Assembly (NCBI RefSeq): GCF_017744115.1
Contig: NZ_JAGHQW010000049.1
Span: 1 to 40,810, forward strand
Reading direction: 5' to 3'
DNA length: 40,810 bases
From: Salinisphaera sp. G21_0
GTDB taxonomy: Bacteria; Pseudomonadota; Gammaproteobacteria; Pseudomonadales; Endozoicomonadaceae
The translations under genes and the position numbers were made by a program. The notes beneath the pieces were generated by a model, which was given only the letters and a program-made list of their open reading frames with translations, made no database searches and was not told the DNA's origin. Position 1 is the stretch's first letter. The number at the start of each line of letters is the position of its first letter. Of the stretch, positions 22,302 through 30,438 are shown piece by piece.

Positions 22302-22402
22302 AGGGCACTGTCCCAAAATAGTTTCGACAAGCACAGCAATCAGGACGAACGTAACTTTGAAACTCAGAAATCCGCAAACTTTTCCGGGACAATCCCTTAG
22401 TA
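22302..22402. repeat. Second small inverted-repeat element with half REP
   Basis: AGGGCACTGTCCCAAAATAG (22302) pairs imperfectly with the inverted CTTTTCCGGGACAATCCCTT (ending 22400). These resemble degenerate insertion-sequence ends of the 'GGG..TGTCCC' type. Between them is a half copy of the 'TTCGACAAGC...GAACG' palindrome. It lies directly against the foldback element, so this 470-base gap is built almost wholly of repeats. Confidence 0.45.
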
Positions 22403-22549
22403 AGAAAGCATATCTGGTAAATAGTTCCCGCTTTAGCCGTTTTGATAATAGATAGTGAAAGAACAATGATTCAGTAAGTATTTTTTACGCTTGCCTGTTG
22501 GTGGTGTTTTCCTGTTATTATTGGCCCTTTTTTCAAGGCATTAACCAGC

Positions 22550-23668
22550 ATGAACCAGGCGACACTGACCTTTGATAAAGTGTCTGACCCAAAGGTTATG
22601 ATCACTCTTCAGGGCAGCTGGACGGTTAATGGTGTTTTGCCAGCCCTGGATCAGCTTTCTGCTTTACCGGATTATGATCAATTAAAAACCGTTGCCTTTA
22701 TTACCGGTGATGACTTCTCGTGGGACTCCAGACTGCTGGCCTGGCTATTGGCCTGCCAGCGCATGCTGGAGCCTTCCCATTGCCAGCTTGATCTCAGTGG
22801 TCTGCCTGAGGATGTAAGGGATCTGTTCAGGCTTGCCAATACCGTACCGCCCAATAAGGCGCTACCGGACAGAAACCCATCCCTGTTGCATCGGCTGGTC
22901 AACCGGGTTGCCCGCCTGGGTGATGAGGCGATGGAGCTGCTGGCTTTTATTGGCGAACTGGCACTGACCCTGTGCCGCTGGTTATCCCGGAAAGGATCCG
23001 CCCGCTGGTCAGATATTATTAGCTTTTGCCATCAATCCGGTCCTTCTGCCTTGCCGATGATCACTCTGCAAAGTGTTCTGATCGGGATGATTCTGGCTTA
23101 TCTGGGTATGGTCCAGCTCCGACAGTTTGGTGCCGAGGTGTATGTCGCCAATCTGGTGGGGGTTGGCATGGTGCGTGAGATGGGAGCATTGATGACGGCG
23201 GTGATTATGTCCGGTCGAACCGGTGCCGCCTATGCCGCCCAGCTGGGCACCATGCAGGTTAATGAAGAGATTGATGCATTGACAACTCTGGGCATAAAAC
23301 CCATGGATTATCTGGTGTTACCCAGAACCCTGGCCCTGATTCTGACCATTCCTCTGCTCTGTCTGTACAGTAATATTCTGGGCATGTTCGGGGGTGGGCT
23401 GGTGGCTACCAGTATGGATATTACCTGGTTGATGTACCTTTACCAGCTCCGGGATGCTATTTCTTTTGGTGATATCATGACCGGTGTCGCCAAGAGCTTT
23501 CTGTTTGCCCTGATGATTGCCATGGCCGGGTGTCGTGCCGGCCTGGCTTGTGGTCGTTCCTCCGCTGCGGTAGGTCAGGCGACGACCAATGCGGTAGTGA
23601 CCGCCATTATTTATCTGGTGGTGGCCGATGCCGGGCTGAATATCCTTTTTTATCACCTGGGAATTTGA
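22550..23668 (+). CDS. MlaE-type ABC permease with fused N-terminal STAS domain
   Basis: 372 residues. Residues 1-110 resemble an MlaB-like STAS domain (VMITLQGSWTVNGVLPALDQ; HCQLDLSGLPEDVRDLFRL). Residues ~140-372 are an MlaE/YrbE permease with the family blocks VLIGMILAYLGMVQLRQFGA, LVGVGMVREMGALMTAVIMS, GRTGAAYAAQLGTMQVNEEI and IDALTTLGIKPMDYLVLPR. It forms the membrane part of a lipid-moving ABC transporter with the next genes. In E. coli Mla the STAS protein is separate; here it is fused, as in some Pqi/Mce-like operons. The ATPase gene starts 2 bases after its stop. Confidence 0.9.
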   Translation: MNQATLTFDKVSDPKVMITLQGSWTVNGVLPALDQLSALPDYDQLKTVAFITGDDFSWDSRLLAWLLACQRMLEPSHCQLDLSGLPEDVRDLFRLANTVPPNKALPDRNPSLLHRLVNRVARLGDEAMELLAFIGELALTLCRWLSRKGSARWSDIISFCHQSGPSALPMITLQSVLIGMILAYLGMVQLRQFGAEVYVANLVGVGMVREMGALMTAVIMSGRTGAAYAAQLGTMQVNEEIDALTTLGIKPMDYLVLPRTLALILTIPLLCLYSNILGMFGGGLVATSMDITWLMYLYQLRDAISFGDIMTGVAKSFLFALMIAMAGCRAGLACGRSSAAVGQATTNAVVTAIIYLVVADAGLNILFYHLGI

Positions 23669-23670
23669 GC

Positions 23671-24441
23671 ATGGGGCAACTGCAACAGGAAGGTCAGGAG
23701 GTGGTGATTGAAGCCCGTGGCTTGACCATGAAGTATGGTAGCAACCTGATTCAGTCCAACCTGCATTTTCAAATCAGCAAAGGTGATGTGTTTGTCATTA
23801 TGGGGGGCAGTGGCTGCGGTAAAAGCACGCTCCTGAAACATATGATTGGACTCTACCAGCCGGCAGAGGGCGATATCCTGTTTGGCGGGCAGAGTTACTT
23901 TGCCGCATCCCCGGAGCGACAGTTGGCGATGCGTAAACGCTGGGGCGTTACCTATCAGGGGGGCGCGTTGTTCAGTGATAAGACACTGGCCGAGAATGTT
24001 GCCCTGCCACTGTCACAGTATACGACACTGTCTAGTAAAGATATTCAGGATATGGTGCGTTATAAACTGGCGCTGGTGGGTTTGGCCGGTTTTGAAGACT
24101 TTTACCCGTCCCGGATCAGTGGTGGTATGTGTAAACGTGCAGGGCTGGCCAGGGCCATTGCCCTGGATCCGGATATCCTGTTTTTTGATGAACCATCGGC
24201 TGGACTGGATCCCCTCAGTGCCAGACGACTGGATGACCTGATTCTGCAATTAAGAGATTCCACCGGTGCTACCGTCGTGATTGTCACCCATGAGCTGGCC
24301 AGTATTTTTGCCATTGGCAGCAATGGGGTTTACCTCGATGCCAACAGCAAAACCCAGCTGGATACCGGGTCTCCCGACTATATGCTTAACCACAGTAAAC
24401 ACGATCTGGTCAGGGCGTTCCTGTCCAGAGGTGAGGTTTAA
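23671..24441 (+). CDS. MlaF-type ABC ATPase
   Basis: 256 residues from ATG 23671. The frame extends upstream, but that part overlaps the permease gene. Motifs in order: Walker A GGSGCGKST (45-53), Q-loop VTYQGGALFSD, signature ISGGMCKRAGLARAI, Walker B DILFFDEPSAGLDPLS and switch VIVTHELAS. The 'SGGM.KR.glARAi' form is typical of the MlaF/Mkl group. It powers phospholipid transport between outer and inner membrane together with the permease and the MCE protein. Confidence 0.92.
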   Translation: MGQLQQEGQEVVIEARGLTMKYGSNLIQSNLHFQISKGDVFVIMGGSGCGKSTLLKHMIGLYQPAEGDILFGGQSYFAASPERQLAMRKRWGVTYQGGALFSDKTLAENVALPLSQYTTLSSKDIQDMVRYKLALVGLAGFEDFYPSRISGGMCKRAGLARAIALDPDILFFDEPSAGLDPLSARRLDDLILQLRDSTGATVVIVTHELASIFAIGSNGVYLDANSKTQLDTGSPDYMLNHSKHDLVRAFLSRGEV

Positions 24442-24443
24442 AG

Positions 24444-24527
24444 ATGGGGGAATTTACAAAGCGACTCAATGAATTAAGACTCAATGAATTAATTAGTGAG
24501 GCTCGCTTTTCCGAGAGAAGCCTATGA
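24444..24527 (+). CDS. 27-codon small ORF coupled to the MCE gene
   Basis: ATG 24444 lies two bases after the ATPase stop, and the ORF ends with TGA overlapping the MCE start as ATGA (24524-24527). The peptide is MGEFTKRLNELRLNEL, then ISEARFSERSL. It contains a perfect 15-bp tandem duplication (GACTCAATGAATTAA at 24463-24477 and 24478-24492) that repeats RLNEL. It may serve only to carry ribosomes across the gap (translational coupling), or be a chance ORF. Confidence 0.35.
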   Translation: MGEFTKRLNELRLNELISEARFSERSL

Positions 24528-25477
24528 ATAGAAAATCCCTGTCAGTATCCGTTGGCCTTTTTGTCATCCTGATCATTACCATGACGTTTGCCCTGGTGTT
24601 GTTTCTTAATGTGGATGGTTTTTCCAGGAAGGCGGTTCAGCGTTATCAGGTCCTGTTTGACAGCTCGATCAAAGGCCTGAATGTTGGTGCTCCCGTGACT
24701 CTGCGTGGCGTGAAAATTGGTGAAGTGGTCACCATCAAGACCAGGCTGTATCACAATCACCAGAAGGTCCTGAATGTGGTCACCATTGATATGTACCCGG
24801 ATGCCATCAGTGAGCAGGGGAAAAGCAGTGACCATAATGTGCTGGGACAGTTGCTGAAGCAGGGGCTCAGTGCCCAGATTGGACTGCAGAGTGTATTGAC
24901 CGGGTTGCTTTATATCGAAGTGGATTTCTTTGACTCTTTCCCGGAAATGCAGCCTGTGGCCACCGAGTATCCACAGATTCCCACAGTGCCCAATAATTTG
25001 GAAGAGTTTATTGAGCGGTTTGAGAGCATTAATATTGCGGAGATGGCCAGCAGTTTAACGGAAGTTCTTGATAATCTGTCCCGGCTGACTGGAGATGATC
25101 GCCTGAACAAACTGATTGATGATGTTGATAAGGCATTTGTCAGTATGACAGCGATGTCCAATGAGATGGCCTCGAGCATGGCGGGCATTCGCAGTGAGTT
25201 TGCATCCATGTCACGGGATGCCGGGGAAGTGACAGCATTACTGAAAACCCAGCTGCCTGCCGCCACGCAGCAGTTGAATGAAACGATGCTGCAACTTCAG
25301 CAAACCATGTCCGCAGCGGAAGAGACACTGGCACCTGACTCACCATTGATGTACCAGCTGACGCAGAGTTCAAAAGACATCAGTCGTGCTTCCAGGGCGG
25401 TGGACGATCTGGCTGACCTGCTGCAACGCCAACCCGATTCGATTATCTTTGGTAGACAGTCAGGAGATGTACGGTGA
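24524..25477 (+). CDS. MCE-domain lipid-binding protein (MlaD/PqiB-like)
   Basis: 317 residues. A single N-terminal membrane anchor (SVGLFVILIITMTFALVLFL, residues 9-28) is followed by one MCE domain (YQVLFDSSIKGLNVGAPVTL, RGVKIGEVV, GLSAQIGLQSVLTGLLYIEV). A long helical C-terminus (residues ~165-300) follows, with heptad-like Met/Leu spacing (MTAMSNEMASSMAGIR; LNETMLQLQQTMSAAEETL). MCE proteins form hexameric rings or tubes in the periplasm that carry lipids. The stop overlaps the next start (GTGA at 25474-25477). The MCE assignment is firm; the lipid is unknown. Confidence 0.9.
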   Translation: MNRKSLSVSVGLFVILIITMTFALVLFLNVDGFSRKAVQRYQVLFDSSIKGLNVGAPVTLRGVKIGEVVTIKTRLYHNHQKVLNVVTIDMYPDAISEQGKSSDHNVLGQLLKQGLSAQIGLQSVLTGLLYIEVDFFDSFPEMQPVATEYPQIPTVPNNLEEFIERFESINIAEMASSLTEVLDNLSRLTGDDRLNKLIDDVDKAFVSMTAMSNEMASSMAGIRSEFASMSRDAGEVTALLKTQLPAATQQLNETMLQLQQTMSAAEETLAPDSPLMYQLTQSSKDISRASRAVDDLADLLQRQPDSIIFGRQSGDVR

Positions 25478-26103
25478 GCCGTTACCTTCGCATATTGAAC
25501 CTTGTTATGGGTCAGAACGCTGCTGCTGCAAAGGCTTTTTTCCTGATCATATTGATCTCGGGCTGTTCCGTCAGGAACCCCAGCTATCATGACTATACGC
25601 TGGTAGCGGCAACGGTTTCACAAGAGCAGACTGTGCTGCCGGACACCGCTACACTGGGGGTTTTTCCGGTGAGTGTTGCCGGTTGGCTGGATAAGAAAAC
25701 GATTACCTGGAGCGATGGTGGTGTTCGTTTACAGTCCTCTGCGAATGATCACTGGGGGGAGCCCTTACCAGAGCTGCTGACACAGGCTATGGTGCAAAAT
25801 CTGCGTCAACAGGTTCACTCTGGCACTTGGATAAGCTCCGGCCCCTGGGTCCGGAATAAACGCCCGGAAGTGGTCGCATTTGTTGATGTTCAGTCCATAG
25901 CGCTGGTGGACCGCCAGTTACGGATGAACGTGGCCTGGTCTCTGGAAGGGCAGGATCAGCAGGTCATTGCCCGGCAGGAGAGAGTCTATACACTGCCGCT
26001 GGAGAGTGATGTTTCTACACAAGCTCTGGTTCAGGCGTTAAGCCAGGTCTGGGGAAGGGTTGCAAACGATATGCTTCAGGGTTTTCCCGGGCCTGGCAAA
26101 TAA
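25474..26103 (+). CDS. PqiC-like ABC transport auxiliary lipoprotein
   Basis: 209 residues from GTG 25474, overlapping the MCE stop by four bases. There is a hydrophobic segment ending in a lipobox (FFLIILISGC, Cys about 31). The segments TLGVFPVSVAGWLDKKTITW, WGEPLPELLTQAMVQNLRQQ and EVVAFVDVQSIALVDRQLRM fit the PqiC/DUF330 auxiliary lipoprotein family, which sits in the outer membrane and docks MCE tubes. The N-terminus before the lipobox is longer than usual; an in-frame Met at residue 12 would give a more normal signal peptide. The last 66 bases overlap the convergent OTU gene. Confidence 0.85.
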   Translation: MSRYLRILNLVMGQNAAAAKAFFLIILISGCSVRNPSYHDYTLVAATVSQEQTVLPDTATLGVFPVSVAGWLDKKTITWSDGGVRLQSSANDHWGEPLPELLTQAMVQNLRQQVHSGTWISSGPWVRNKRPEVVAFVDVQSIALVDRQLRMNVAWSLEGQDQQVIARQERVYTLPLESDVSTQALVQALSQVWGRVANDMLQGFPGPGK

Positions 26104-27102
26104 GGGTTCATGTGAGGCAATCTGCCCGGCAGGTGGTTCGGGAATGGTATCTTCGGACACCTTCCTGTGTTGATCTTCAGGCATGATGTTGCGCTTTCTG
26201 CAGCCTCTGAAGTGCTTGCTGTCAATGTTCTCAAGTAATACAAAGTCTCCAATCCCATTTAAATCAAAGTTTTTCAACTGATCGTCAGTTACGGGGAAGT
26301 AGAAACCATAAGCATCAACAGCGCTCATAATAGTGCCCTTGTCATTTACTGTAATGACTGGCTTTTGCAACACTCTGGCTACCAGGGGGACGATGACTGT
26401 ATACATCCATTCGCCATCACATTTGATGGCGTCCAGACCGGTCATGCCGTCGTGCTCGGAATCACTCGTTAAATAGAAGTAAAGGTCTTCTTCCGGCACA
26501 GAATGGCAGCTTTCGTATTCATTGAAACGTGAATGATTGTTTTCGTAATCCTGTAGCCATTCTCTTGCTTCTTCATACACTTGTTGACGTAAGGTGTGAG
26601 CATCCCGGCCGGAGCATTGCACGCATGACACAAGGGCAGCATGGAAAAAACAATTGCCATCGCCGGGGACATCGACAACTTCGTACCCCTGGTTGTACAC
26701 AATGTTGGAGGTGCTTTCAGACAGGCAGCTGAGTATGTCACTCAGTCTATTGATGCCGCGGGAAAATGTAGAAGGAGTAGTAGAAAGGGTATTGTTTAGT
26801 GAACAGGCATTGATAGCGCAGTCTGTAGAAATTACGGTAAGAACTCCAAAAATTGCTGCTGCGAAGGAGCATCCTGAAGCGATCGCACTCAAGGTAAATG
26901 CTGCGGACACGATGGCGTTAGCCGCTGGGAATATACACACTGCCCAGCGCTTCCAGCTTGCCTGTGGTTGATCTGTTGGAGGAGTATCAACGGGTCGATC
27001 CACAGGACCGCTGGATAAAGGTATTGGTAACGATTGTATCAAAGGAGTCTCACCGGAACGTCGTATCATTCCTAATCTTATACCCGTGCCCATCCGGGGC
27101 AT
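26038..27102 (-). CDS. OTU-family cysteine protease (probable deubiquitinase effector)
   Basis: 354 residues. The OTU core begins near residue 140: YEVVDVPGDGNCFFHAAL holds the catalytic Asp148 and Cys151. EWMYTVIVPLVARVLQKPVI is the conserved helix and strand, and NIDSKHFRGC supplies the catalytic His297. A hydrophobic stretch at residues 53-92 (AANAIVSAAFTLSAIASG...) could insert into a host or bacterial membrane. OTU enzymes cleave ubiquitin chains; bacteria lack ubiquitin, so a host target is likely. The start lies 10 bases after the udp stop, so the gene may be co-transcribed with a housekeeping gene. Its 3' end overlaps the convergent lipoprotein gene by 66 bases. Met12 is an alternative start. 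Confidence 0.88.
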   Translation of the reverse strand: MPRMGTGIRLGMIRRSGETPLIQSLPIPLSSGPVDRPVDTPPTDQPQASWKRWAVCIFPAANAIVSAAFTLSAIASGCSFAAAIFGVLTVISTDCAINACSLNNTLSTTPSTFSRGINRLSDILSCLSESTSNIVYNQGYEVVDVPGDGNCFFHAALVSCVQCSGRDAHTLRQQVYEEAREWLQDYENNHSRFNEYESCHSVPEEDLYFYLTSDSEHDGMTGLDAIKCDGEWMYTVIVPLVARVLQKPVITVNDKGTIMSAVDAYGFYFPVTDDQLKNFDLNGIGDFVLLENIDSKHFRGCRKRNIMPEDQHRKVSEDTIPEPPAGQIASHEPLFARPGKTLKHIVCNPSPDLA

Positions 27103-27112
27103 GGTTCAATAT

Positions 27113-27886
27113 TCAGCCAGTGCTGCCCAGAAGGCGTCTTGCTGCTCCGATCACGGTGTTAATCGCGTTGGGTTCAACGCTGGCCAGCTTTTCAGTGTCC
27201 GGCGTTTCATTGCAGGTACGGTTAACAATGACCCCGGCAACGCACCCGGCCTTAAGCCCCATGGCTGAACACATGGTCAGAAGGGTTGCGGACTCCATTT
27301 CATAGTTAAGCACCCCCATCGACTGCCACTCTGCCATAGAGCCCTGTAGCTCTTTTCTGACCCGCTGGGTGAAGGTGTCATAACGTTCCTGACCGGGGTA
27401 GAAGGTGTCGCTGGAGGCAGTAATGCCTGTCCAGTAGTTAAGCCCCCCTTGTTCAGCGGTATCTACCAGTGCCCGGGTACACTGAAAGTCAGCAACGGCA
27501 GGATAGCTGATAGGGGCAAAATGTCGGCTGGCACCGTCCAGGCGGACAGAACCGGTGGTGATAATGACATCGCCGACATTGATATGGGGCTGGATGGCAC
27601 CCGTGGTGCCAACTCTCAGAAAAGTCCGGATGCCCAGTTGTGCCAGCTCTTCTACGGCAATAGATGTGGAAGGTCCACCAATACCGGTTGAACAAACCAC
27701 GACAGACTGACCCTCCAGCTCCCCTCGCCATGAGGTGAACTCCCGGAGGCTGGCCAGTCTGGTCGGGTTATCCATTAGTTCGGCAATACGTTCGACCCGC
27801 TCCGGATCACCGGGGACAATGGCCAGTGTGGCACCATTCAGAACCTTCTGGCTCAGACCGAGATGAAAAACTTCGCTGCTGCTCAT
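27113..27886 (-). CDS. udp: Uridine phosphorylase
   Basis: 257 residues from ATG 27886, which has GGAGG five bases upstream; a longer frame to 27916 lacks this. It is near collinear with E. coli Udp: [96 protein letters not shown]. It catalyses uridine plus phosphate to uracil plus ribose 1-phosphate in pyrimidine salvage. It is divergent from the transporter at 28102 and probably shares a message with the OTU gene. Confidence 0.97.
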   Translation of the reverse strand: MSSSEVFHLGLSQKVLNGATLAIVPGDPERVERIAELMDNPTRLASLREFTSWRGELEGQSVVVCSTGIGGPSTSIAVEELAQLGIRTFLRVGTTGAIQPHINVGDVIITTGSVRLDGASRHFAPISYPAVADFQCTRALVDTAEQGGLNYWTGITASSDTFYPGQERYDTFTQRVRKELQGSMAEWQSMGVLNYEMESATLLTMCSAMGLKAGCVAGVIVNRTCNETPDTEKLASVEPNAINTVIGAARRLLGSTG

Positions 27887-27975
27887 AAATGCCTCCGGGA
27901 ACATCCCCTGGATCATTGAACTTTACTTCATAGCATCCATCATAGACGCATCCATGGGGAGTGTTTATCGATCTG

Positions 27976-27990
27976 GATCAATATTTGATC
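27976..27990. promoter_or_regulatory. Palindrome between udp and the NSS transporter
   Basis: GATCAA-TAT-TTGATC, perfect 6-base arms, in the 215-base divergent gap. It could be an operator serving one or both genes. No known regulator is assigned. Confidence 0.25.
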
Positions 27991-28101
27991 GGAGGCCTGC
28001 TCTGGGATCCTTCAGAGTCCATCCGATATATAAGTATATGTTTGCGTCTATGCTGATAATGACCTGTTGGTCAGTACATACCAGTAGAAAATGGACAGTC
28101 C

Positions 28102-29445
28102 ATGCCGCCTGAAAACAGAATCACTTCCAATCGCGCGTTTATTTTTGCCATTGCCGGGGCTGCCATCGGTTTGGGAAATATCTGGCGTTTCCCTTATGTA
28201 GCCGGTGAAAACGGAGGAAGCCTGTTTTTCCTTCTTTATATTATTTTTGTGGTGTTGCTGGGGTTGCCAGTCATGGTTGCCGAGATTGTGGTTGGCCGGG
28301 CAGGGCGGGCTTCACCCGCCAGCAGTCTGCGCCAGCTGGCGGTCAGTGCTGGCCACACCAGGCACTGGAGTAAGCTGGCCTGGATGGGAACGATGGCGGC
28401 CACAATGATTCTCTCATTCTACAGTGTGGTGTCCGGCTGGGTGCTGCACTTTTTTTTCCAGTCGCTCACGGGGGAACTTACAGCCAACAGCATTCAAGCG
28501 ACTTCGATACATTTTCAACAGCTGCTGGAATCTCCCTGGCAGGTGGTTTTATACCACGGTCTGTTTATTGTTATGACCGTGGCCATCAGTGGTCGAGCCA
28601 TTTCCAAAGGCATTGAACGGTTGAACAACTGGCTGATGCCCCTGATGTACATGATTCTGGTGGTTCTACTGATATATGCCAGTCAGTTCAGTGGTTTTGC
28701 GCCAGCCCTTGATTACCTGTTTGCTTTCAGGTTTGAGGCGGTCAGCAGCGGTGTGGTACTGGAGGCAATGGGCCATGCTTTTTTCACCCTGGCCATTGGT
28801 GCCTGTTGTCTGATGGCCTATGGGGCTTATATGCCGGAGAGGCAGTCGGTGATTAAGGCGGTGTTGGTGGTTGCCTTGCTTGACGTGCTGGTGGCAGTGA
28901 TGGTCGGTATTGCCACCTTTGCCGTGGTATTCAGTGAAGGATTGTCGGTGGCGGAAGGTCCCGGGCTGATGTTTATCACCCTGCCGGTTGCCCTGGCTCA
29001 AATGCCCTTTGGCTCGCTGGTTTTGCCCTTATTCTTTCTTCTTCTGGTCATGGCGGTTTGGACATCGGCAGTCAATCTGGCTGAACCGCTGGTGGTGGTG
29101 ATGAGTCGCCTGTGTTCAGGCTTCCGCGCCACAGGAGCCGCCATAGCAGGTGTTATGATATTTCTGGTCGGGTTAATACCCGGGCTCTCTTTCAGTGTCT
29201 GGAAGCAGGTTTCTTTAAATGGCAAAACGCTGTTTGACCTTTATACCGCCTTTGCTACCCAGGTTATGCTGCCAGCCGTTGGGCTTCTGGTGCTTTATTT
29301 TTGCGGTTATATCATGGAAAGAAAAGTGCTGGCTGAACAGTTGGGAATGCAGGGCAAATCCCTGAAAACCTGGCAGCTCCTGATCCGCTGGGTCAGCCCT
29401 GCATTGCTGTTGATGGTCATTATTGGTGAACTGTTCCAATTTTGA
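28102..29445 (+). CDS. Sodium-dependent NSS/SNF-family transporter
   Basis: 447 residues with about 11-12 membrane helices. The family signature is at the N-terminus: NRAFIFAIAGAAIGLGNIWR followed by FPYVAGENGGSLFFLLYI (helix 1 with the sodium and substrate site). GLPVMVAEIVVGR and a SLNKGIERLNNWLMPLMY-type helix-5 region (AISKGIERLNNWLMPLMYMI) also fit. Bacterial members (LeuT, TnaT, MhsT) import amino acids or related amines with sodium. The substrate is not predictable here. The stop abuts the stop of the small membrane protein on the other strand. Confidence 0.92.
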   Translation: MPPENRITSNRAFIFAIAGAAIGLGNIWRFPYVAGENGGSLFFLLYIIFVVLLGLPVMVAEIVVGRAGRASPASSLRQLAVSAGHTRHWSKLAWMGTMAATMILSFYSVVSGWVLHFFFQSLTGELTANSIQATSIHFQQLLESPWQVVLYHGLFIVMTVAISGRAISKGIERLNNWLMPLMYMILVVLLIYASQFSGFAPALDYLFAFRFEAVSSGVVLEAMGHAFFTLAIGACCLMAYGAYMPERQSVIKAVLVVALLDVLVAVMVGIATFAVVFSEGLSVAEGPGLMFITLPVALAQMPFGSLVLPLFFLLLVMAVWTSAVNLAEPLVVVMSRLCSGFRATGAAIAGVMIFLVGLIPGLSFSVWKQVSLNGKTLFDLYTAFATQVMLPAVGLLVLYFCGYIMERKVLAEQLGMQGKSLKTWQLLIRWVSPALLLMVIIGELFQF

Positions 29446-29619
29446 TCACATCAAAGATTTGATCAGAGCCGCCACTAACATAACAAAAATTAATACCATG
29501 GCGATTTTGGCAAGCTTACCCTGTTGCTCATTAGTCAGCGGTTTGCCATGGCGCTCCGTCAGCTTAACCACAACAAACAGGGTGATGAACAAAAGTACTA
29601 AAATAGAGATCAGGTTCAT
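29446..29619 (-). CDS. 57-residue small membrane protein
   Basis: ATG 29619 to TGA 29446. The sequence has two hydrophobic helices (MNLISILVLLFITLFVVVKL and KIAMVLIFVMLVAALIK) around a polar loop (TERHGKPLTNEQQGKLA). That pattern, with sensible codon use and a GGTGA before the start, supports a real gene. It is downstream of the FKBP gene on the same strand but beyond a strong terminator, so it needs read-through or its own promoter. Family unknown. Confidence 0.65.
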   Translation of the reverse strand: MNLISILVLLFITLFVVVKLTERHGKPLTNEQQGKLAKIAMVLIFVMLVAALIKSLM

Positions 29620-29630
29620 ATTTCACCAAA

Positions 29631-29662
29631 AATAACGGGCAGTCGTCGTACTGCCCGTTATT
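29631..29662. terminator. Strong hairpin after the FKBP gene
   Basis: Perfect 13-bp stem AATAACGGGCAGT / ACTGCCCGTTATT with a 6-base loop. On the minus strand it is followed by a T-run, so it ends FKBP transcripts. It lies within 12 bases of the small membrane protein's start. Confidence 0.85.
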
Positions 29663-29691
29663 GTAACCAGCCTGAAGATTTATTTCGTGGC

Positions 29692-30438
29692 TTATTCGCT
29701 GGCGGCTTCTTCCTTGCCTTCAATGCTGATCAGCTCAACCTCAAATACCAGCACGGAGCCTGCTGGAATGGAGCCAACTTCCTGGTCGCCGTATGCCAGC
29801 TCAGCGGGAATCGTCAGGCGATATTCAGAGCCAACAGACATCAGGGCAACACCCTCAGTCCAGCCCTTGATCACGTTTGCCAGGGGGAACGTCGCTGGCT
29901 GCCCTCTCTGCTTGCTGCTGTCGAAAACAGTGCCGTCAGTCAGCGTACCGGTATAATGAACGGTAACAGTATCGGCTGCGGTTGGTTTTGGACCGTCTCC
30001 CTGCTTGATAACTTCATATTGCAGGCCGGACTCAGTCACGGAAACTCCTTCTTTCCCAGCGTTATCTTCCAGGTATTTGGCACCGGTTTTACGGGTCTCC
30101 TCACGCTTCTTCGTAGCATTCTCCTGAACGACGGTGTTCATCTTCTGCTCATGAGCCCGAAGAGCTGCACCCATCTCCTCCTCGTTCATTTTGACCTGAT
30201 CGGCAAGGGCGTCCAGCAAGCCCTGCTGAACCAGCGCACGCTCAAGGACAACACCCAGCTCATCCTGCTGTTTCAGTGTCTGGCTGGCAAAGTTACCGAC
30301 AGAGGCACCAATGGCATAGGCGGCTTTCTGATCATCCGTGTTTAACTCAACTTCAGGAGTCTGGGTGGTCTTTTCCTGACAGCCTGCTGCCAAGAGTACA
30401 GCGGCTGCCAGAGCAGATATTTTAATAACCTTCTTCAT
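29692..30438 (-). CDS. FKBP-type peptidyl-prolyl isomerase lipoprotein (FkpA/Mip-like)
   Basis: 248 residues. The N-terminus is a lipoprotein signal (MKKVIKISALAAAVLLAAGC, Cys20). Residues ~35-130 are the helical dimerisation domain of Mip/FkpA proteins (AAYAIGASVGNFASQTLK). Residues ~140-240 form the FKBP domain (VTVHYTGTLTDGTVFDSS, FPLANVIKGWTEGVALMSVG, LAYGDQEVGSIPAGSVLVFE). It assists folding of periplasmic or surface proteins. Mip homologues in Legionella and Chlamydia aid infection, but FkpA-like proteins are also common housekeeping chaperones. Confidence 0.95.
   Translation of the reverse strand: MKKVIKISALAAAVLLAAGCQEKTTQTPEVELNTDDQKAAYAIGASVGNFASQTLKQQDELGVVLERALVQQGLLDALADQVKMNEEEMGAALRAHEQKMNTVVQENATKKREETRKTGAKYLEDNAGKEGVSVTESGLQYEVIKQGDGPKPTAADTVTVHYTGTLTDGTVFDSSKQRGQPATFPLANVIKGWTEGVALMSVGSEYRLTIPAELAYGDQEVGSIPAGSVLVFEVELISIEGKEEAASE

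Noticed and set aside
22248-22466. 72-residue minus-strand ORF in the repeat cluster
   Set aside because: It lies mostly within inverted-repeat elements, and its frame is set by those repeats.
29423-29635. 70-residue plus-strand ORF at the end of the NSS gene
   Set aside because: The minus strand here encodes a much more convincing two-helix membrane protein.
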